Positions 6,582-14,216 of a stretch of 14,409 nt of DNA are shown here, piece after piece. A program made the translations under genes and the position numbers. This DNA comes from HGM12587 sp964561705 (lineage in GTDB: Bacteria; Bacillota; Clostridia; Lachnospirales; Lachnospiraceae), in contig CAZLQJ010000047.1 of the NCBI GenBank assembly GCA_964561705.1, forward strand, positions 1-14,409, in the 5' to 3' direction. Below the pieces are notes generated by a model. The model made no database searches, had not been told where the DNA came from, and was given only the letters and a program-made list of their open reading frames with translations. How positions within the stretch are numbered: the first letter of the stretch is position 1; every line of letters starts with the position of its first letter.

Positions 6582-8669
6582 ATGTCAAAATCTATCAATT
6601 CTGAACGGATCAAACACGTTCTATATTTGATCAGCATGGGCATCCTGATCTTTTTTTCCACGCTGATCTTGATACAGTCAACTTCTAATGATACCGGCAT
6701 GAATTTTTTTCAGCAGCACGTGTCAAAATCATCCCTTACCCTTGGAGTTCTTTTCGGTGCTGCACTGTTGATCCTGATCTTTTGTGGAATATCCAGATTT
6801 TTCTCTGCTCTGTCTGAAGAAAAATTGCTGCGTTTTACGCTCCTATTCTCTGGAATCGGCATATTTTTACAATATTTTATATTATTTTACATCCAGCCGA
6901 TACTCCGCTACGATCATCTGCTCGTTTTTGACGGCGCCTTGGAAATCATTCAGACCGGAAAACTTTCCCTGTCTGCAAACGATACTTATTTCGGACTCTA
7001 TCCATTTAATATTTCCATTGCTGCACTAAACAGCCTGATCCTGCGCATTCTGCAGCTTTTCGGAATGGCAGAGAAGCACCTTATGCTGGGACTGCAATGC
7101 ACCTATCTTTTTTTGATCGATCTGGGCATCTTTTTCTCCTGGAAAATCGTAAAGATCCTGCATTCCACAAAAAGCGCCTCACTTTTTGCCCTGCTTTGTT
7201 TATTTAACCCGATACTGTATGCATGCGCTGCCGGATGTTATACCACCACCCTGATGGTACCTCTCCTGATGGGTACTCTTTTGCTGATGATCTGCTTCCT
7301 GAAAGAAACAGATTTCCGCAAAAAATGTATTTTAGGTTTCCTCTCCGGGGCTGCATTGGCATTTGGAAGCCGTTTGCGGGCTACCGTATTTATTGCAGGG
7401 ATCGCTCTGGTCATTTATTTAATGATTCGTGTCAAACCGTCAGTCCCGACACGTCCGTTCAAAAAAACTGCCCTTCTCATTGGAACGGTACTTTTGGGAT
7501 GTGCGGTAAGTTTTGGCGGATTTACTGCATTTCAAAACAGCTATGTTACGGAAGACTACACCGATACCCAGATGCCGATAATCTATTATCTGATGTTTGC
7601 CGCAAATCCGGATACGGAAGGCACTTACAATGAAGCTGACTATGAACTTGTTTCTCACCTGAATACTTTAGAGGAAAAAGAAACCGTCTCCGCACAGCTT
7701 CTCAAAGAACGACTTCAGAACATGGGCATCGGAGGATTTCTTGCGCTTGCCAATCATAAGCTGGAACTGACCTGGTGTGATGCCACCGACGATTACAGTG
7801 ATTTTTTAACGACTTCACGAAATTATTCCGGTTTGCAATCCTTTATGGCCGGAGATCAAAAAGACTTTTATGCCATGTACTGCCACATGTTTCAGGTAGC
7901 CATCATGGTGCTGCTTCTGATTTCTTGCATCCATATGTTAAAGAAAAAATGTGACCACGCCTATTATCTGCTTCTTTTAACCCTGTTAGGCGGTATGGTA
8001 TTTCACATTTTATGGGAATCCTACTACGTTTACAGTTTCGGATTTTCCATGCTTCTGCTGATCGCTGTCTCCGACGGCATTGAAAAAATCGCAGATCATC
8101 CGGTATCCAACCGAAAGCTAGGAATTGCCGGTGTCGGTTTCCTTGCGATCTTTTTGATTACTACGCTTCCATGGATCTATGAGCTTCGCAGCATTCCATA
8201 TAAGCATGTAAACAATGCAGTTGTCCAGGATATGAGCCTCGGTGAACAACAGCCACTGTTATCCGGCGACGAGATCACCCAGACCTTCCGGACCGATCAA
8301 AGTTTCAACCGTGTAGCATGTAAAATCTACAATCCTTCCGGAACTGCCAACGACTCCCAATACCGTCTGGAACTATTCACCGAAAACGGAGACTGTCTGG
8401 CACGAATGGATATCCAGGGCTCTCAGATCCAGGATAAAGACTACTGCTACCTGGAAGTACCAAAAACCGCTTCCGGTCAAATGAAACAATATCTGATCCG
8501 GATCACACCGCTCTACACCACACCGCAGGCTTATCTGACCTTTGGCTATTATCATACCCAGCACTATGATATTTATAGTGAAGGTCATATGACAGGTCTT
8601 AACAGCGATGAACGAACCGATCTGACCTTTAAAGTCTTTGAAAGCGTGGAAACAAACTTCTTTCAGTAA
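6582..8669 (+). CDS. Polytopic GT-C-type membrane glycosyltransferase
   Basis: The second ATG (6582, MSKSINSER) is preferred: AGGAGG (6567-6572) is 9 nt from it but only 3 nt from the ATG at 6576. The 695-residue product has about 13 hydrophobic segments over residues 12-540, then an extracytoplasmic C-terminal domain of about 150 residues rich in beta-type sequence. Acidic residues in the first long outer loop (RYDHLLVFDGA, Asp111 and Asp117) and YFGLYPFN (136-143) sit where GT-C enzymes of the ArnT/PMT/GT39 type keep their catalytic Asp and lipid-sugar binding segment. Such enzymes move a sugar from a polyprenyl phosphate to a protein, lipid or wall polymer on the outer face. The acceptor cannot be told. 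It is monocistronic, between a divergent tRNA and a strong terminator. Glycosylation of the neighbouring fibre proteins is conceivable but not shown. Confidence 0.8.
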   Translation: MSKSINSERIKHVLYLISMGILIFFSTLILIQSTSNDTGMNFFQQHVSKSSLTLGVLFGAALLILIFCGISRFFSALSEEKLLRFTLLFSGIGIFLQYFILFYIQPILRYDHLLVFDGALEIIQTGKLSLSANDTYFGLYPFNISIAALNSLILRILQLFGMAEKHLMLGLQCTYLFLIDLGIFFSWKIVKILHSTKSASLFALLCLFNPILYACAAGCYTTTLMVPLLMGTLLLMICFLKETDFRKKCILGFLSGAALAFGSRLRATVFIAGIALVIYLMIRVKPSVPTRPFKKTALLIGTVLLGCAVSFGGFTAFQNSYVTEDYTDTQMPIIYYLMFAANPDTEGTYNEADYELVSHLNTLEEKETVSAQLLKERLQNMGIGGFLALANHKLELTWCDATDDYSDFLTTSRNYSGLQSFMAGDQKDFYAMYCHMFQVAIMVLLLISCIHMLKKKCDHAYYLLLLTLLGGMVFHILWESYYVYSFGFSMLLLIAVSDGIEKIADHPVSNRKLGIAGVGFLAIFLITTLPWIYELRSIPYKHVNNAVVQDMSLGEQQPLLSGDEITQTFRTDQSFNRVACKIYNPSGTANDSQYRLELFTENGDCLARMDIQGSQIQDKDYCYLEVPKTASGQMKQYLIRITPLYTTPQAYLTFGYYHTQHYDIYSEGHMTGLNSDERTDLTFKVFESVETNFFQ

Positions 8670-8704
8670 ATAAAATCACTTCGATCAAACGCCTGCCGGG
8701 CGCA

Positions 8705-8745
8705 CAAAAAATCGGAAGCCGGGAAATTCCCTGCTTCCGATTTTT
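8705..8745. terminator. Strong bidirectional Rho-independent terminator
   Basis: ATCGGAAGC (8711-8719) pairs with GCTTCCGAT (8733-8741), with an inner GGG/CCC pairing around AAATT. A-run before and T-run after the stem make it work in both directions, as needed between the convergent glycosyltransferase and sigma-like genes. Confidence 0.9.
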
Positions 8746-8756
8746 CCATCTGACAA

Positions 8757-9380
8757 TTATTTTTCCTGATGTTCTTTTACCAGCATATCTGCCACCTGGT
8801 GTTCTTCTGTCTCCTCCGTATAGGCAAGCATCGCCGCTGCCACAGCACCTTCCAGAATTGCATCCACACCGGCAACCTTTCCTGCACCGACAAGCTCTGT
8901 CAGTTTTAACAGCAGTCCCATGTTTCCTTCCTGGATCACATCTTCCAGATTGGCACCATGGGATGCATAATCCACTGCCATCTGTGCAATGTCCGGCAGC
9001 CAGCTTTCCATGATTTTTCCAATCACAGAGGCATCACCGCCCAGAAGGCTATCATAGGAAGCCTGCATATTCTCCTCTGACATGACTTCAATGGCTTCCA
9101 GATCGTCCAGATAACTCTGAAAATAAGAAATTTCTTCTGTCTCCGGCTCTGCCTGCACAGTCTCCTCTTCTTCCGGCTCCTCAGTCTCTGTCTCCGGCTC
9201 TCCCTGCTGAACTTCCGGTGGAAGCTGCAGATACTGCCAGATCATATCTACCTGTTCCTCTGTCAGTTCCATTCCATCAAAATATCCGATGATCGCTTCC
9301 TTGGAAAGCGGTTCATTTGACGTTCTGCAGATCTCTGCTACAGCACGCAAGGTTTCCATAAAATTATTTCTATCCAGCAT
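8757..9380 (-). CDS. Truncated sigma-70-like protein (regions 1.1-2.2 only)
   Basis: The ATG at 9380 (MLDRNNF, 207 residues) has AGGAG 6 nt upstream; an ATG two codons earlier abuts that site. Residues 1-52 resemble sigma-70 region 1.1 (IIGYFDGMELTEEQVDMIW). Residues 57-83 are an acidic Glu-rich linker. Residues 84-120 match region 1.2 (YFQSYLDDLEAIEVMSEEN...LLGGDASV) and 121-160 match regions 2.1-2.2, including EDVIQEGNMGLL (146-157), the signature of the core-polymerase contact helix. After that the similarity ends: there is no region 2.3/2.4, 3 or 4, only an Ala-rich helix and an acidic tail. It therefore cannot recognise -10 or -35 elements by itself, but might bind RNA polymerase as a competitor or modulator (inference). 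Own consensus promoter; no terminator separates it from the ABC permease, so both modes of transcription are possible. Confidence 0.8.
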   Translation of the reverse strand: MLDRNNFMETLRAVAEICRTSNEPLSKEAIIGYFDGMELTEEQVDMIWQYLQLPPEVQQGEPETETEEPEEEETVQAEPETEEISYFQSYLDDLEAIEVMSEENMQASYDSLLGGDASVIGKIMESWLPDIAQMAVDYASHGANLEDVIQEGNMGLLLKLTELVGAGKVAGVDAILEGAVAAAMLAYTEETEEHQVADMLVKEHQEK

Positions 9381-9412
9381 CCTCATCTCCTGATCTTTGT
9401 TTTCTACTGAAG

Positions 9413-9441
9413 ATTTTAAACACGCAAGTCCATTCTGTCAA
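9413..9441 (-). promoter_or_regulatory. Consensus sigma-A promoter of the sigma-like gene
   Basis: On the minus strand TTGACA (9436-9441), a 17-nt spacer and TAAAAT (9413-9418). Predicted start is near 9406, giving a leader of about 26 nt. It lies in the 80-nt gap after the permease stop codon. Confidence 0.8.
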
Positions 9442-9460
9442 CCACGAGAAATAGAACATC

Positions 9461-10813
9461 CTATTCATTTCGAAGGGCAGACAAAGCGGAAAGCTTCATG
9501 GCACGAAGCGCCGGCATCAGTCCTGCCAACATACCGATCACAACCGCAAAAACCAAAGAGACCAACGCCAGCCAAGGCGGAATATAGGAAATGCTTCCGC
9601 CGTAACTTTCCCCAAGCAAGGCATTGATCATTACGGAAATCCCATAACTCAGCATCAGACCCACGGCACCGCCGCTCAATCCGATAAAAGCTGCCTCCAT
9701 CAGGAACAAATCTCTAATTCGTCCCAAACTGCACCCTAATACCTTCATAATACCAATTTCTTTGGTACGTTCATAAATCGACATCATCATGGTATTGGCA
9801 ATTCCAATCGCTGCAACAAAAAGTGATACGGCACCAATTCCCCCAAGTACCGCTTGGATCATTCCCATCTGTTCCTGCGACTGCTCGATCCATTCCGCAT
9901 TGCTGTAAGCGGAATATCCCATCTCTGTAATCTGTTTTTGAACCTCCAGCACATTGTCCAGCTCATCAACGGAAACGTACATCTCATCATAGTACCATTC
10001 CTTGTAAGGTTTTCCGTTAGAATTTGTTGGCTGCCCCGGAATTGCCGAATTTTTAAAGATTTTCTTTAACTGCGTCTTCAAAGCATCCAGATTACAGTAG
10101 GCATACCAGCTAAATTCATTGTAATCATCGATTGTTCCCTCCACCACTCCGGAAGAAGGATACATATATTTTTTCGGCTGGGGGATTGGATTTCCTGACT
10201 CATCCGTTCCGCCGGACTGTGCATTCCAGTAAGCATTGGTATCCATAATGAAAAACATGGGATCGTTTACCAGATCAATATCCGCAGTCTCTCCGGTACC
10301 GTAAAAATATTCTCCGGTTCTTGCATTATAAAAATCCATGATTACCTGATTGCCGTATAAAAATTCCAGATTGTCAGGATCCGTCGGCAATTGGGACCCC
10401 TCACCCAGCGGAATGTTCATCTTCTCCAAAGCCTCAATGCTCATTGCCCGTACGCTGAGATAACATTCATAAGGACCGGCCTTCAGAATCGGATTGATGG
10501 AAAGCACCGGCGATACAATCTCCACATGAGGAATGTTTTTGATGGCATCCGTGGTACTATCCGTCAGCCGTCCTGCATTTACATCCGAGGAGGATCCATC
10601 ATATACACTATCCCCCTGGTACACGGTAATGGTCGTCAAACCACCGCTTCTTTCATACTGTTCCATCGTGGACTTACTAAGCCCCAATCCCAGAGAAATC
10701 ATAACAACGATCGAAGCCGTCCCGATGATCACGCCCAAAACTGTCAAAAAAGTTCGCAGCTTACGGCGCCAGAGATTTGAAACACTCATTCTGAGCAGAT
10801 CAATCCATCTCAT
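9461..10813 (-). CDS. MacB/FtsX-type ABC transporter permease
   Basis: The ATG at 10813 (MRWIDLLRMS, 450 residues) has GAGGAG 7 nt upstream and overlaps the preceding gene by 14 nt; the in-frame ATG at 10852 lies well inside that gene and lacks this site. The N-terminus has the typical NLWRRKLRTFLTVLGVIIG first membrane helix, followed by an outer domain of about 270 residues. The C-terminal FtsX domain has three helices and the conserved cytoplasmic segment IYERTKEIGIMKVLG that touches the ATPase, ending LRAMKLSALSALRNE. MacB-type transporters use ATP hydrolysis inside to drive motion of the outer domain, exporting or removing peptides, drugs or lipoproteins. The outer domain is rich in Tyr, Asn and Gly and gives no clear substrate. 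It works with the ATPase and surface protein encoded just upstream. Confidence 0.93.
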   Translation of the reverse strand: MRWIDLLRMSVSNLWRRKLRTFLTVLGVIIGTASIVVMISLGLGLSKSTMEQYERSGGLTTITVYQGDSVYDGSSSDVNAGRLTDSTTDAIKNIPHVEIVSPVLSINPILKAGPYECYLSVRAMSIEALEKMNIPLGEGSQLPTDPDNLEFLYGNQVIMDFYNARTGEYFYGTGETADIDLVNDPMFFIMDTNAYWNAQSGGTDESGNPIPQPKKYMYPSSGVVEGTIDDYNEFSWYAYCNLDALKTQLKKIFKNSAIPGQPTNSNGKPYKEWYYDEMYVSVDELDNVLEVQKQITEMGYSAYSNAEWIEQSQEQMGMIQAVLGGIGAVSLFVAAIGIANTMMMSIYERTKEIGIMKVLGCSLGRIRDLFLMEAAFIGLSGGAVGLMLSYGISVMINALLGESYGGSISYIPPWLALVSLVFAVVIGMLAGLMPALRAMKLSALSALRNE

Positions 10814-12362
10814 CTTCTGTCTCCTCTGTATTTTCTGTTTCCAGCAGTTCAATGATTTCTAATTCTTCTGCTTCCTGTTTTTTTGCTTTCTTTTTCTTTT
10901 TTAAAACCAACACTGCCACTGTAGCTGCAGCCGCCAAAACAACTAAGATCAGCACGATCGCCCATACCGGCAGTCCCTTGCCTTCCTCTTCTATTTCCTC
11001 GTACATGCCATCGTCATACATCATATCATCATAATATGGTTCGCTGACATACAGACTCATGGTTTCCTCAATCACGGACTGCTTGCCTTCCTCATCTTCA
11101 TAATTGATCAGGACTTTTACCATCCCGTCATCCTCCGTAACCGCCTGGGCTGTCAGATAAGCATCCACATTCCCCGTTGCGCCCGGTTCCAAATTTCCGA
11201 TAAAGGTATCTCCGCCGCTGACAGAATCTGCTTCAAATTTTACATTGACATTATAAAGTTTGGTCTTTCCAACATTATAAATACTGAACATAACATTGGC
11301 TTCATTTCCCACTTCCACCGACTCCGGCATCAGAGAAATGCTGCTCAGATCAACTTTTGCTTCCTGTTTGATCGGAACGGAAACACTGGCAGTCTCTGTA
11401 AAGGAATTTCCTGCTGCATCTTCATATTCCATATCCACGGTTACCACATACGGTTTCTGGGCAAGATCCGCCTTGGATTTTAATTCAATCGAAATATCCT
11501 TTGAAGAATTTGCACCGATCCGATCCACAAAAATGGTACTGGATCCGGCGGTCGGCAAAAATGCCGCATAAGTATTATTGGCATCGGAACCTTCCTGGGT
11601 TCCCTGAATATCAAACAGCATGTTGGTCACGGCTGTCTGTTTCGATGTGTTTTTCAGATGCAAGGTCAGCTGAAAGGTATCTCCGGCATAAACTTCTTCC
11701 GGATTTGTCGTAAAACCGGTCACAATCACCCTTGGCGTAGAAATCTTTCCGCTGTCCGTACCTTCCTCATCCGTTTTTGGTGCAACGCCGTTGACCTGCA
11801 CATAATAATCCAAAACAACGCTTCCTTTGGAACCATCTGCTTCATTATAAGAAACGTTAAAAGTCAGCTTTGTATAACCGGTCACAGCATCTTTTCTGGT
11901 CTTTAACGTCCAGCGGAATGTGCATTTACGGTCTACCAACTTTTTATTCTTCCCCGTCACCTCGCCTTCCAGCTTTTCACAGGTCTGGGAATAATCTGTT
12001 TTCGAAATTTCAAAAGGCCAGCTTTCTGCATCCTCGCTTAATACCGGAGTGATCACCACATTCGTCACATCGGTATCTCCAAGGTTTACCAAAGGAACCG
12101 CAATCGTACACTCAGACCCTGCATTTGCAATGGCTGTATCATATTCTTTGCCTCCCACGATCACGTTGCTGTTTACCGCCGGATTCTGCGGCGTCTCCGG
12201 CTGTACATCCTGTCCGCCTTGTGCCGGCTGCTGCTCAGTTCCCTGTGCCGGCTGCTGTGTCTCAGCCTGTGCTGCCGGCTGGCTCTCTGCTGCCCATACC
12301 AGACTTCCCACAGACGAAAATGTCAGCATGGCGCATAATAAACTTATCGCTAATTTTTTCAT
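10800..12362 (-). CDS. Single-pass surface protein with CARDB/COG1361-like domains, ABC exporter partner
   Basis: This 520-residue protein has a signal peptide (MKKLAISLLCAMLTFSSVGSLVWA), a Gln/Pro/Ala-rich linker to about residue 62, and then repeated beta-sandwich-like segments with the NLGDTDVTNVVI, LKNTSKQTAVTN and IYNVGKTKLYNV pattern of CARDB/NEW3/COG1361 domains. An acidic Tyr/Met-rich stretch (YYDDMMYDDGMYEE) precedes the single membrane helix (about 465-487), which is followed by a Lys-rich stop and an acidic cytoplasmic tail of about 30 residues. It begins on an ATGA overlap with the ATPase gene and overlaps the permease gene by 14 nt, so the three proteins are surely made together. 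The place is analogous to that of MacA in Gram-negative MacAB, but the fold is unrelated; it may present substrate or tie the transporter to the wall (inference). Confidence 0.88.
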   Translation of the reverse strand: MKKLAISLLCAMLTFSSVGSLVWAAESQPAAQAETQQPAQGTEQQPAQGGQDVQPETPQNPAVNSNVIVGGKEYDTAIANAGSECTIAVPLVNLGDTDVTNVVITPVLSEDAESWPFEISKTDYSQTCEKLEGEVTGKNKKLVDRKCTFRWTLKTRKDAVTGYTKLTFNVSYNEADGSKGSVVLDYYVQVNGVAPKTDEEGTDSGKISTPRVIVTGFTTNPEEVYAGDTFQLTLHLKNTSKQTAVTNMLFDIQGTQEGSDANNTYAAFLPTAGSSTIFVDRIGANSSKDISIELKSKADLAQKPYVVTVDMEYEDAAGNSFTETASVSVPIKQEAKVDLSSISLMPESVEVGNEANVMFSIYNVGKTKLYNVNVKFEADSVSGGDTFIGNLEPGATGNVDAYLTAQAVTEDDGMVKVLINYEDEEGKQSVIEETMSLYVSEPYYDDMMYDDGMYEEIEEEGKGLPVWAIVLILVVLAAAATVAVLVLKKKKKAKKQEAEELEIIELLETENTEETEDEMD

Positions 12363-13078
12363 AACCCTTGTTCTCCTTGTCTGTTGTCTTCTATTTTTAC
12401 GATCTTTCCATCAATGATATGAAAAATCCGATCTGCAAAACTTGCCAAATGATCATCATGGGTTACCATGACTAACGTTTTTTTCTGTTCCCGTACAACC
12501 CGCTGCATCATATTCATGATGTCTCTGGAAGTATTGGAATCCAGATTTCCCGTAGGCTCATCCGCAAAAATAATCTCCGGATCAACGATTAAAGCCCTTG
12601 CGACCCCGACGCGCTGCTGCTGTCCGCCGGACATTTCATTCGGCTTGTGCTTTTTATGTTCCGGAAGTCCCACCAGATCCAGCAGTTCTCCCGCCTTTTT
12701 CAAACGAACCTTTTTATCTTCTCCACGAAATACCAGCGGCAATGCTACATTTTCCTGTGCATTCATGGTCTGAAGCAGATTAAATGACTGAAAAATAAAT
12801 CCCACGTGATCCCGCCGGAACTTTACCAGCTGTTTTTCATTCATCGTTTCAATATGTTCTCCATCGATCACCACCTGCCCCTTTGTCGGCTTTTCCAGAC
12901 CGGCAAGCATGTTCAGCATGGTAGACTTTCCGGAACCGGAGGTTCCTACGATCGCGCAAAACTCACCTTCATAAATATCCAGACTCACACCATTTAACGC
13001 ATGGACTTTATTTTTTCCGATGGAATATACTTTGTGAAGCCCCCGCACCTGAATCACAGGCTTTCTCTGCACTTCCAT
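12359..13078 (-). CDS. MacB/LolD-type ABC transporter ATPase
   Basis: The ATG at 13078 (MEVQRKP, 239 residues) has AGGAGG 6 nt upstream; an upstream in-frame ATG at 13129 would lie in the promoter leader. All ATPase motifs are present: Walker A GTSGSGKST (45-53), Q-loop QSFNLLQ (97), signature MSGGQQQ (149-155), Walker B IIFADEP (169-175) with GNLDS as D-loop, and the switch His207 in VTHDDH. MSGGQ in place of LSGGQ is a common variant. The size, ALNGVSLDIYEGEF start and TGNLDS place it in the MacB/LolD/FtsE subgroup that pairs with FtsX-type permeases. It is the first gene of the operon and overlaps the surface-protein gene by ATGA. Confidence 0.96.
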   Translation of the reverse strand: MEVQRKPVIQVRGLHKVYSIGKNKVHALNGVSLDIYEGEFCAIVGTSGSGKSTMLNMLAGLEKPTKGQVVIDGEHIETMNEKQLVKFRRDHVGFIFQSFNLLQTMNAQENVALPLVFRGEDKKVRLKKAGELLDLVGLPEHKKHKPNEMSGGQQQRVGVARALIVDPEIIFADEPTGNLDSNTSRDIMNMMQRVVREQKKTLVMVTHDDHLASFADRIFHIIDGKIVKIEDNRQGEQGL

Positions 13079-13138
13079 TTCATCCCTCCTCGTACAATCT
13101 CTCACTGTTAAGACAATCATATCATCCAAAAAGTTTTA

Positions 13139-13182
13139 AGTATAGGAAATTTCCCCGAATCTTTTCTTAAGAAATGCTTAAG
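13139..13182 (-). promoter_or_regulatory. Activator-type promoter of the ABC operon with CTTAAG direct repeats
   Basis: A good -10, TATACT (13139-13144), has no matching -35: the hexamer at a 17-nt spacing reads AGAAAA. In its place are two identical CTTAAG boxes (13166-13171 and 13177-13182) with 5 nt between them, an 11-bp period. The nearer box overlaps the -35 position. This is the layout used by OmpR/PhoP-type response regulators bound as a tandem dimer. CTTAAG is itself palindromic, so other regulator classes are possible. The regulator is not encoded in the window. Confidence 0.5.
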
Positions 13183-13210
13183 ACCTGCATCCGCTTCTGA
13201 ATGCAGGTCT
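13181..13210 (-). terminator. Hairpin terminator of the MBL-fold hydrolase gene
   Basis: AGACCTGCAT (13181-13190) pairs perfectly with ATGCAGGTCT (13201-13210), a 10-bp stem with a 10-nt loop, 17 nt after the stop codon. The following sequence on the transcribed strand (TAAGCATTTCTT) is only moderately U-rich, so termination may be partial. It abuts the ABC operon activator-like repeats. Confidence 0.6.
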
Positions 13211-13227
13211 CATCACTCAAATAAGTT

Positions 13228-14043
13228 TTAAAACTCCATACACATCCCTGTGTACATCTGTTCCACAATCTCCCCCAGCTCTTCCTTTAAAACAGCAAAC
13301 GCCTCTTCCCCGGTACAATGTCCGGTAATCACCTTCTTAATACCGGTATCCTTTATTCTTTTCGCCAGCGCGCACACTTCACTTTCCGGCGACTTATAAA
13401 GATGCAATCCGCCAATGTAAGCACAGATCTCCTTCTCCGGAAATGTCGCACTCACTTCATTGATAATATGATCCGCACCGCCGTGAGAACAACTATTAAA
13501 GATCACCAGCCCTTTGGGCGTATCAAATACCAGACTCTGCTCATGTGCAAAATCATCCGGAAACATTTTTCCATGCTCCTTCACAAACAGATCCACCTTT
13601 TTGGCGATTTTCTCCAACCCCGGCGTTTTGTGCGGAATGAGCGATGCACCCTTCAAAAGTTCATAATCCCCTTCCACGTACCGGATACGGTCTGCATATC
13701 CCTCCAAAGTTCCCGGACGAATCCCGTTATATTTCCGGCGAAGCCACTGACGCTTCCCATAACAATTTTCTGCCGTACCCTTTCTCAAATAAAAAGATGC
13801 GGTTTTATTTCTTGCAAAAAATTCCGGCATTCCATCTGCATGATCATAATGTGCATGAGACAGCACGCCATATTCGATCTGTGCCAGATCGACCCCCAGT
13901 TTTTGTGCATTTTCCGCAAACGCTCCGCTCGCCCCTGTATCCAGCAAAATGTGATGTCCCTCATATTCAATATAAAAAGACAATCCCCACTCACTCATCA
14001 GATCACTTTTTGTAATATTATCAATCAATACTTTTACAAGCAT
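13228..14043 (-). CDS. Metallo-beta-lactamase-fold hydrolase, COG1237-like
   Basis: This 271-residue protein has the binuclear metal motif HAHYDH (His63, His65, Asp67, His68), a later ligand in NSCSHGGADH (His187) and further candidates in GGLHLY (His214) and TGHCTGEEAF (His242). The start ILLDTGASGAFAENA and the order of motifs match COG1237, which includes the archaeal dihydropterin ribofuranosyl-aminobenzene phosphate synthase branch. Bacterial members are widespread and of unknown substrate, so only a hydrolase role is claimed. There is no signal peptide, so it is cytoplasmic. The ATG at 14043 has an AGGGGGAA ribosome site about 6 nt upstream. It is monocistronic, with its own promoter and a hairpin after it. 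Confidence 0.9.
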   Translation of the reverse strand: MLVKVLIDNITKSDLMSEWGLSFYIEYEGHHILLDTGASGAFAENAQKLGVDLAQIEYGVLSHAHYDHADGMPEFFARNKTASFYLRKGTAENCYGKRQWLRRKYNGIRPGTLEGYADRIRYVEGDYELLKGASLIPHKTPGLEKIAKKVDLFVKEHGKMFPDDFAHEQSLVFDTPKGLVIFNSCSHGGADHIINEVSATFPEKEICAYIGGLHLYKSPESEVCALAKRIKDTGIKKVITGHCTGEEAFAVLKEELGEIVEQMYTGMCMEF

Positions 14044-14097
14044 GTGCTTCCCCCTGAACTACCAATTCCTGTAATAAATTTGTAATCTTTCAGTTAT

Positions 14098-14126
14098 AAT
14101 ATAACATTTCCCCTCCACCTGTACAA
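14098..14126 (-). promoter_or_regulatory. Sigma-A promoter of the MBL-fold hydrolase gene
   Basis: On the minus strand TTGTAC (14121-14126), a 17-nt spacer and TATATT (14098-14103). The -35 lies inside a CCTGTA...TACAGG inverted repeat (14121-14142 region), a possible regulator site. Confidence 0.6.
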
Positions 14127-14163
14127 GCCACCTTACAGGATCTGGCACAAATTTTTATATTTT

Positions 14164-14192
14164 GCATATTTTTTTCATTTCTGCACATTCTA
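14164..14192 (+). promoter_or_regulatory. Candidate sigma-G (forespore) promoter
   Basis: GCATA (14164-14168), 17 nt, then CATTCTA (14186-14192) fits the Bacillus sigma-G pattern (GHATR, 17-18, CATNHTA). No good sigma-A promoter was seen between 14104 and 14216. The predicted start near 14199 would leave a leader of only about 18 nt, and the region is very T-rich, so a chance match is possible. Confidence 0.4.
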
Positions 14193-14216
14193 ATCTCGAA
14201 AGGATGGTGTTTCAAC

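Noticed and set aside
9121..9210. Glu-rich repeat in the sigma-like gene as a possible DNA repeat array
   Set aside because: It is a protein-level acidic linker with irregular codon units, as is common between sigma regions 1.1 and 1.2, not a tandem array.
12049..12417. Plus-strand frame encoding a Cys-rich segment that looks like a small toxin or bacteriocin
   Set aside because: The cysteines are the mirror of the Gln/Pro/Ala-rich linker codons of the surface protein on the other strand; no ribosome site or leader logic supports it.
13318..14085. Plus-strand frame of 255 codons
   Set aside because: Opposite strand of the MBL-fold hydrolase, whose metal ligands are all in place.
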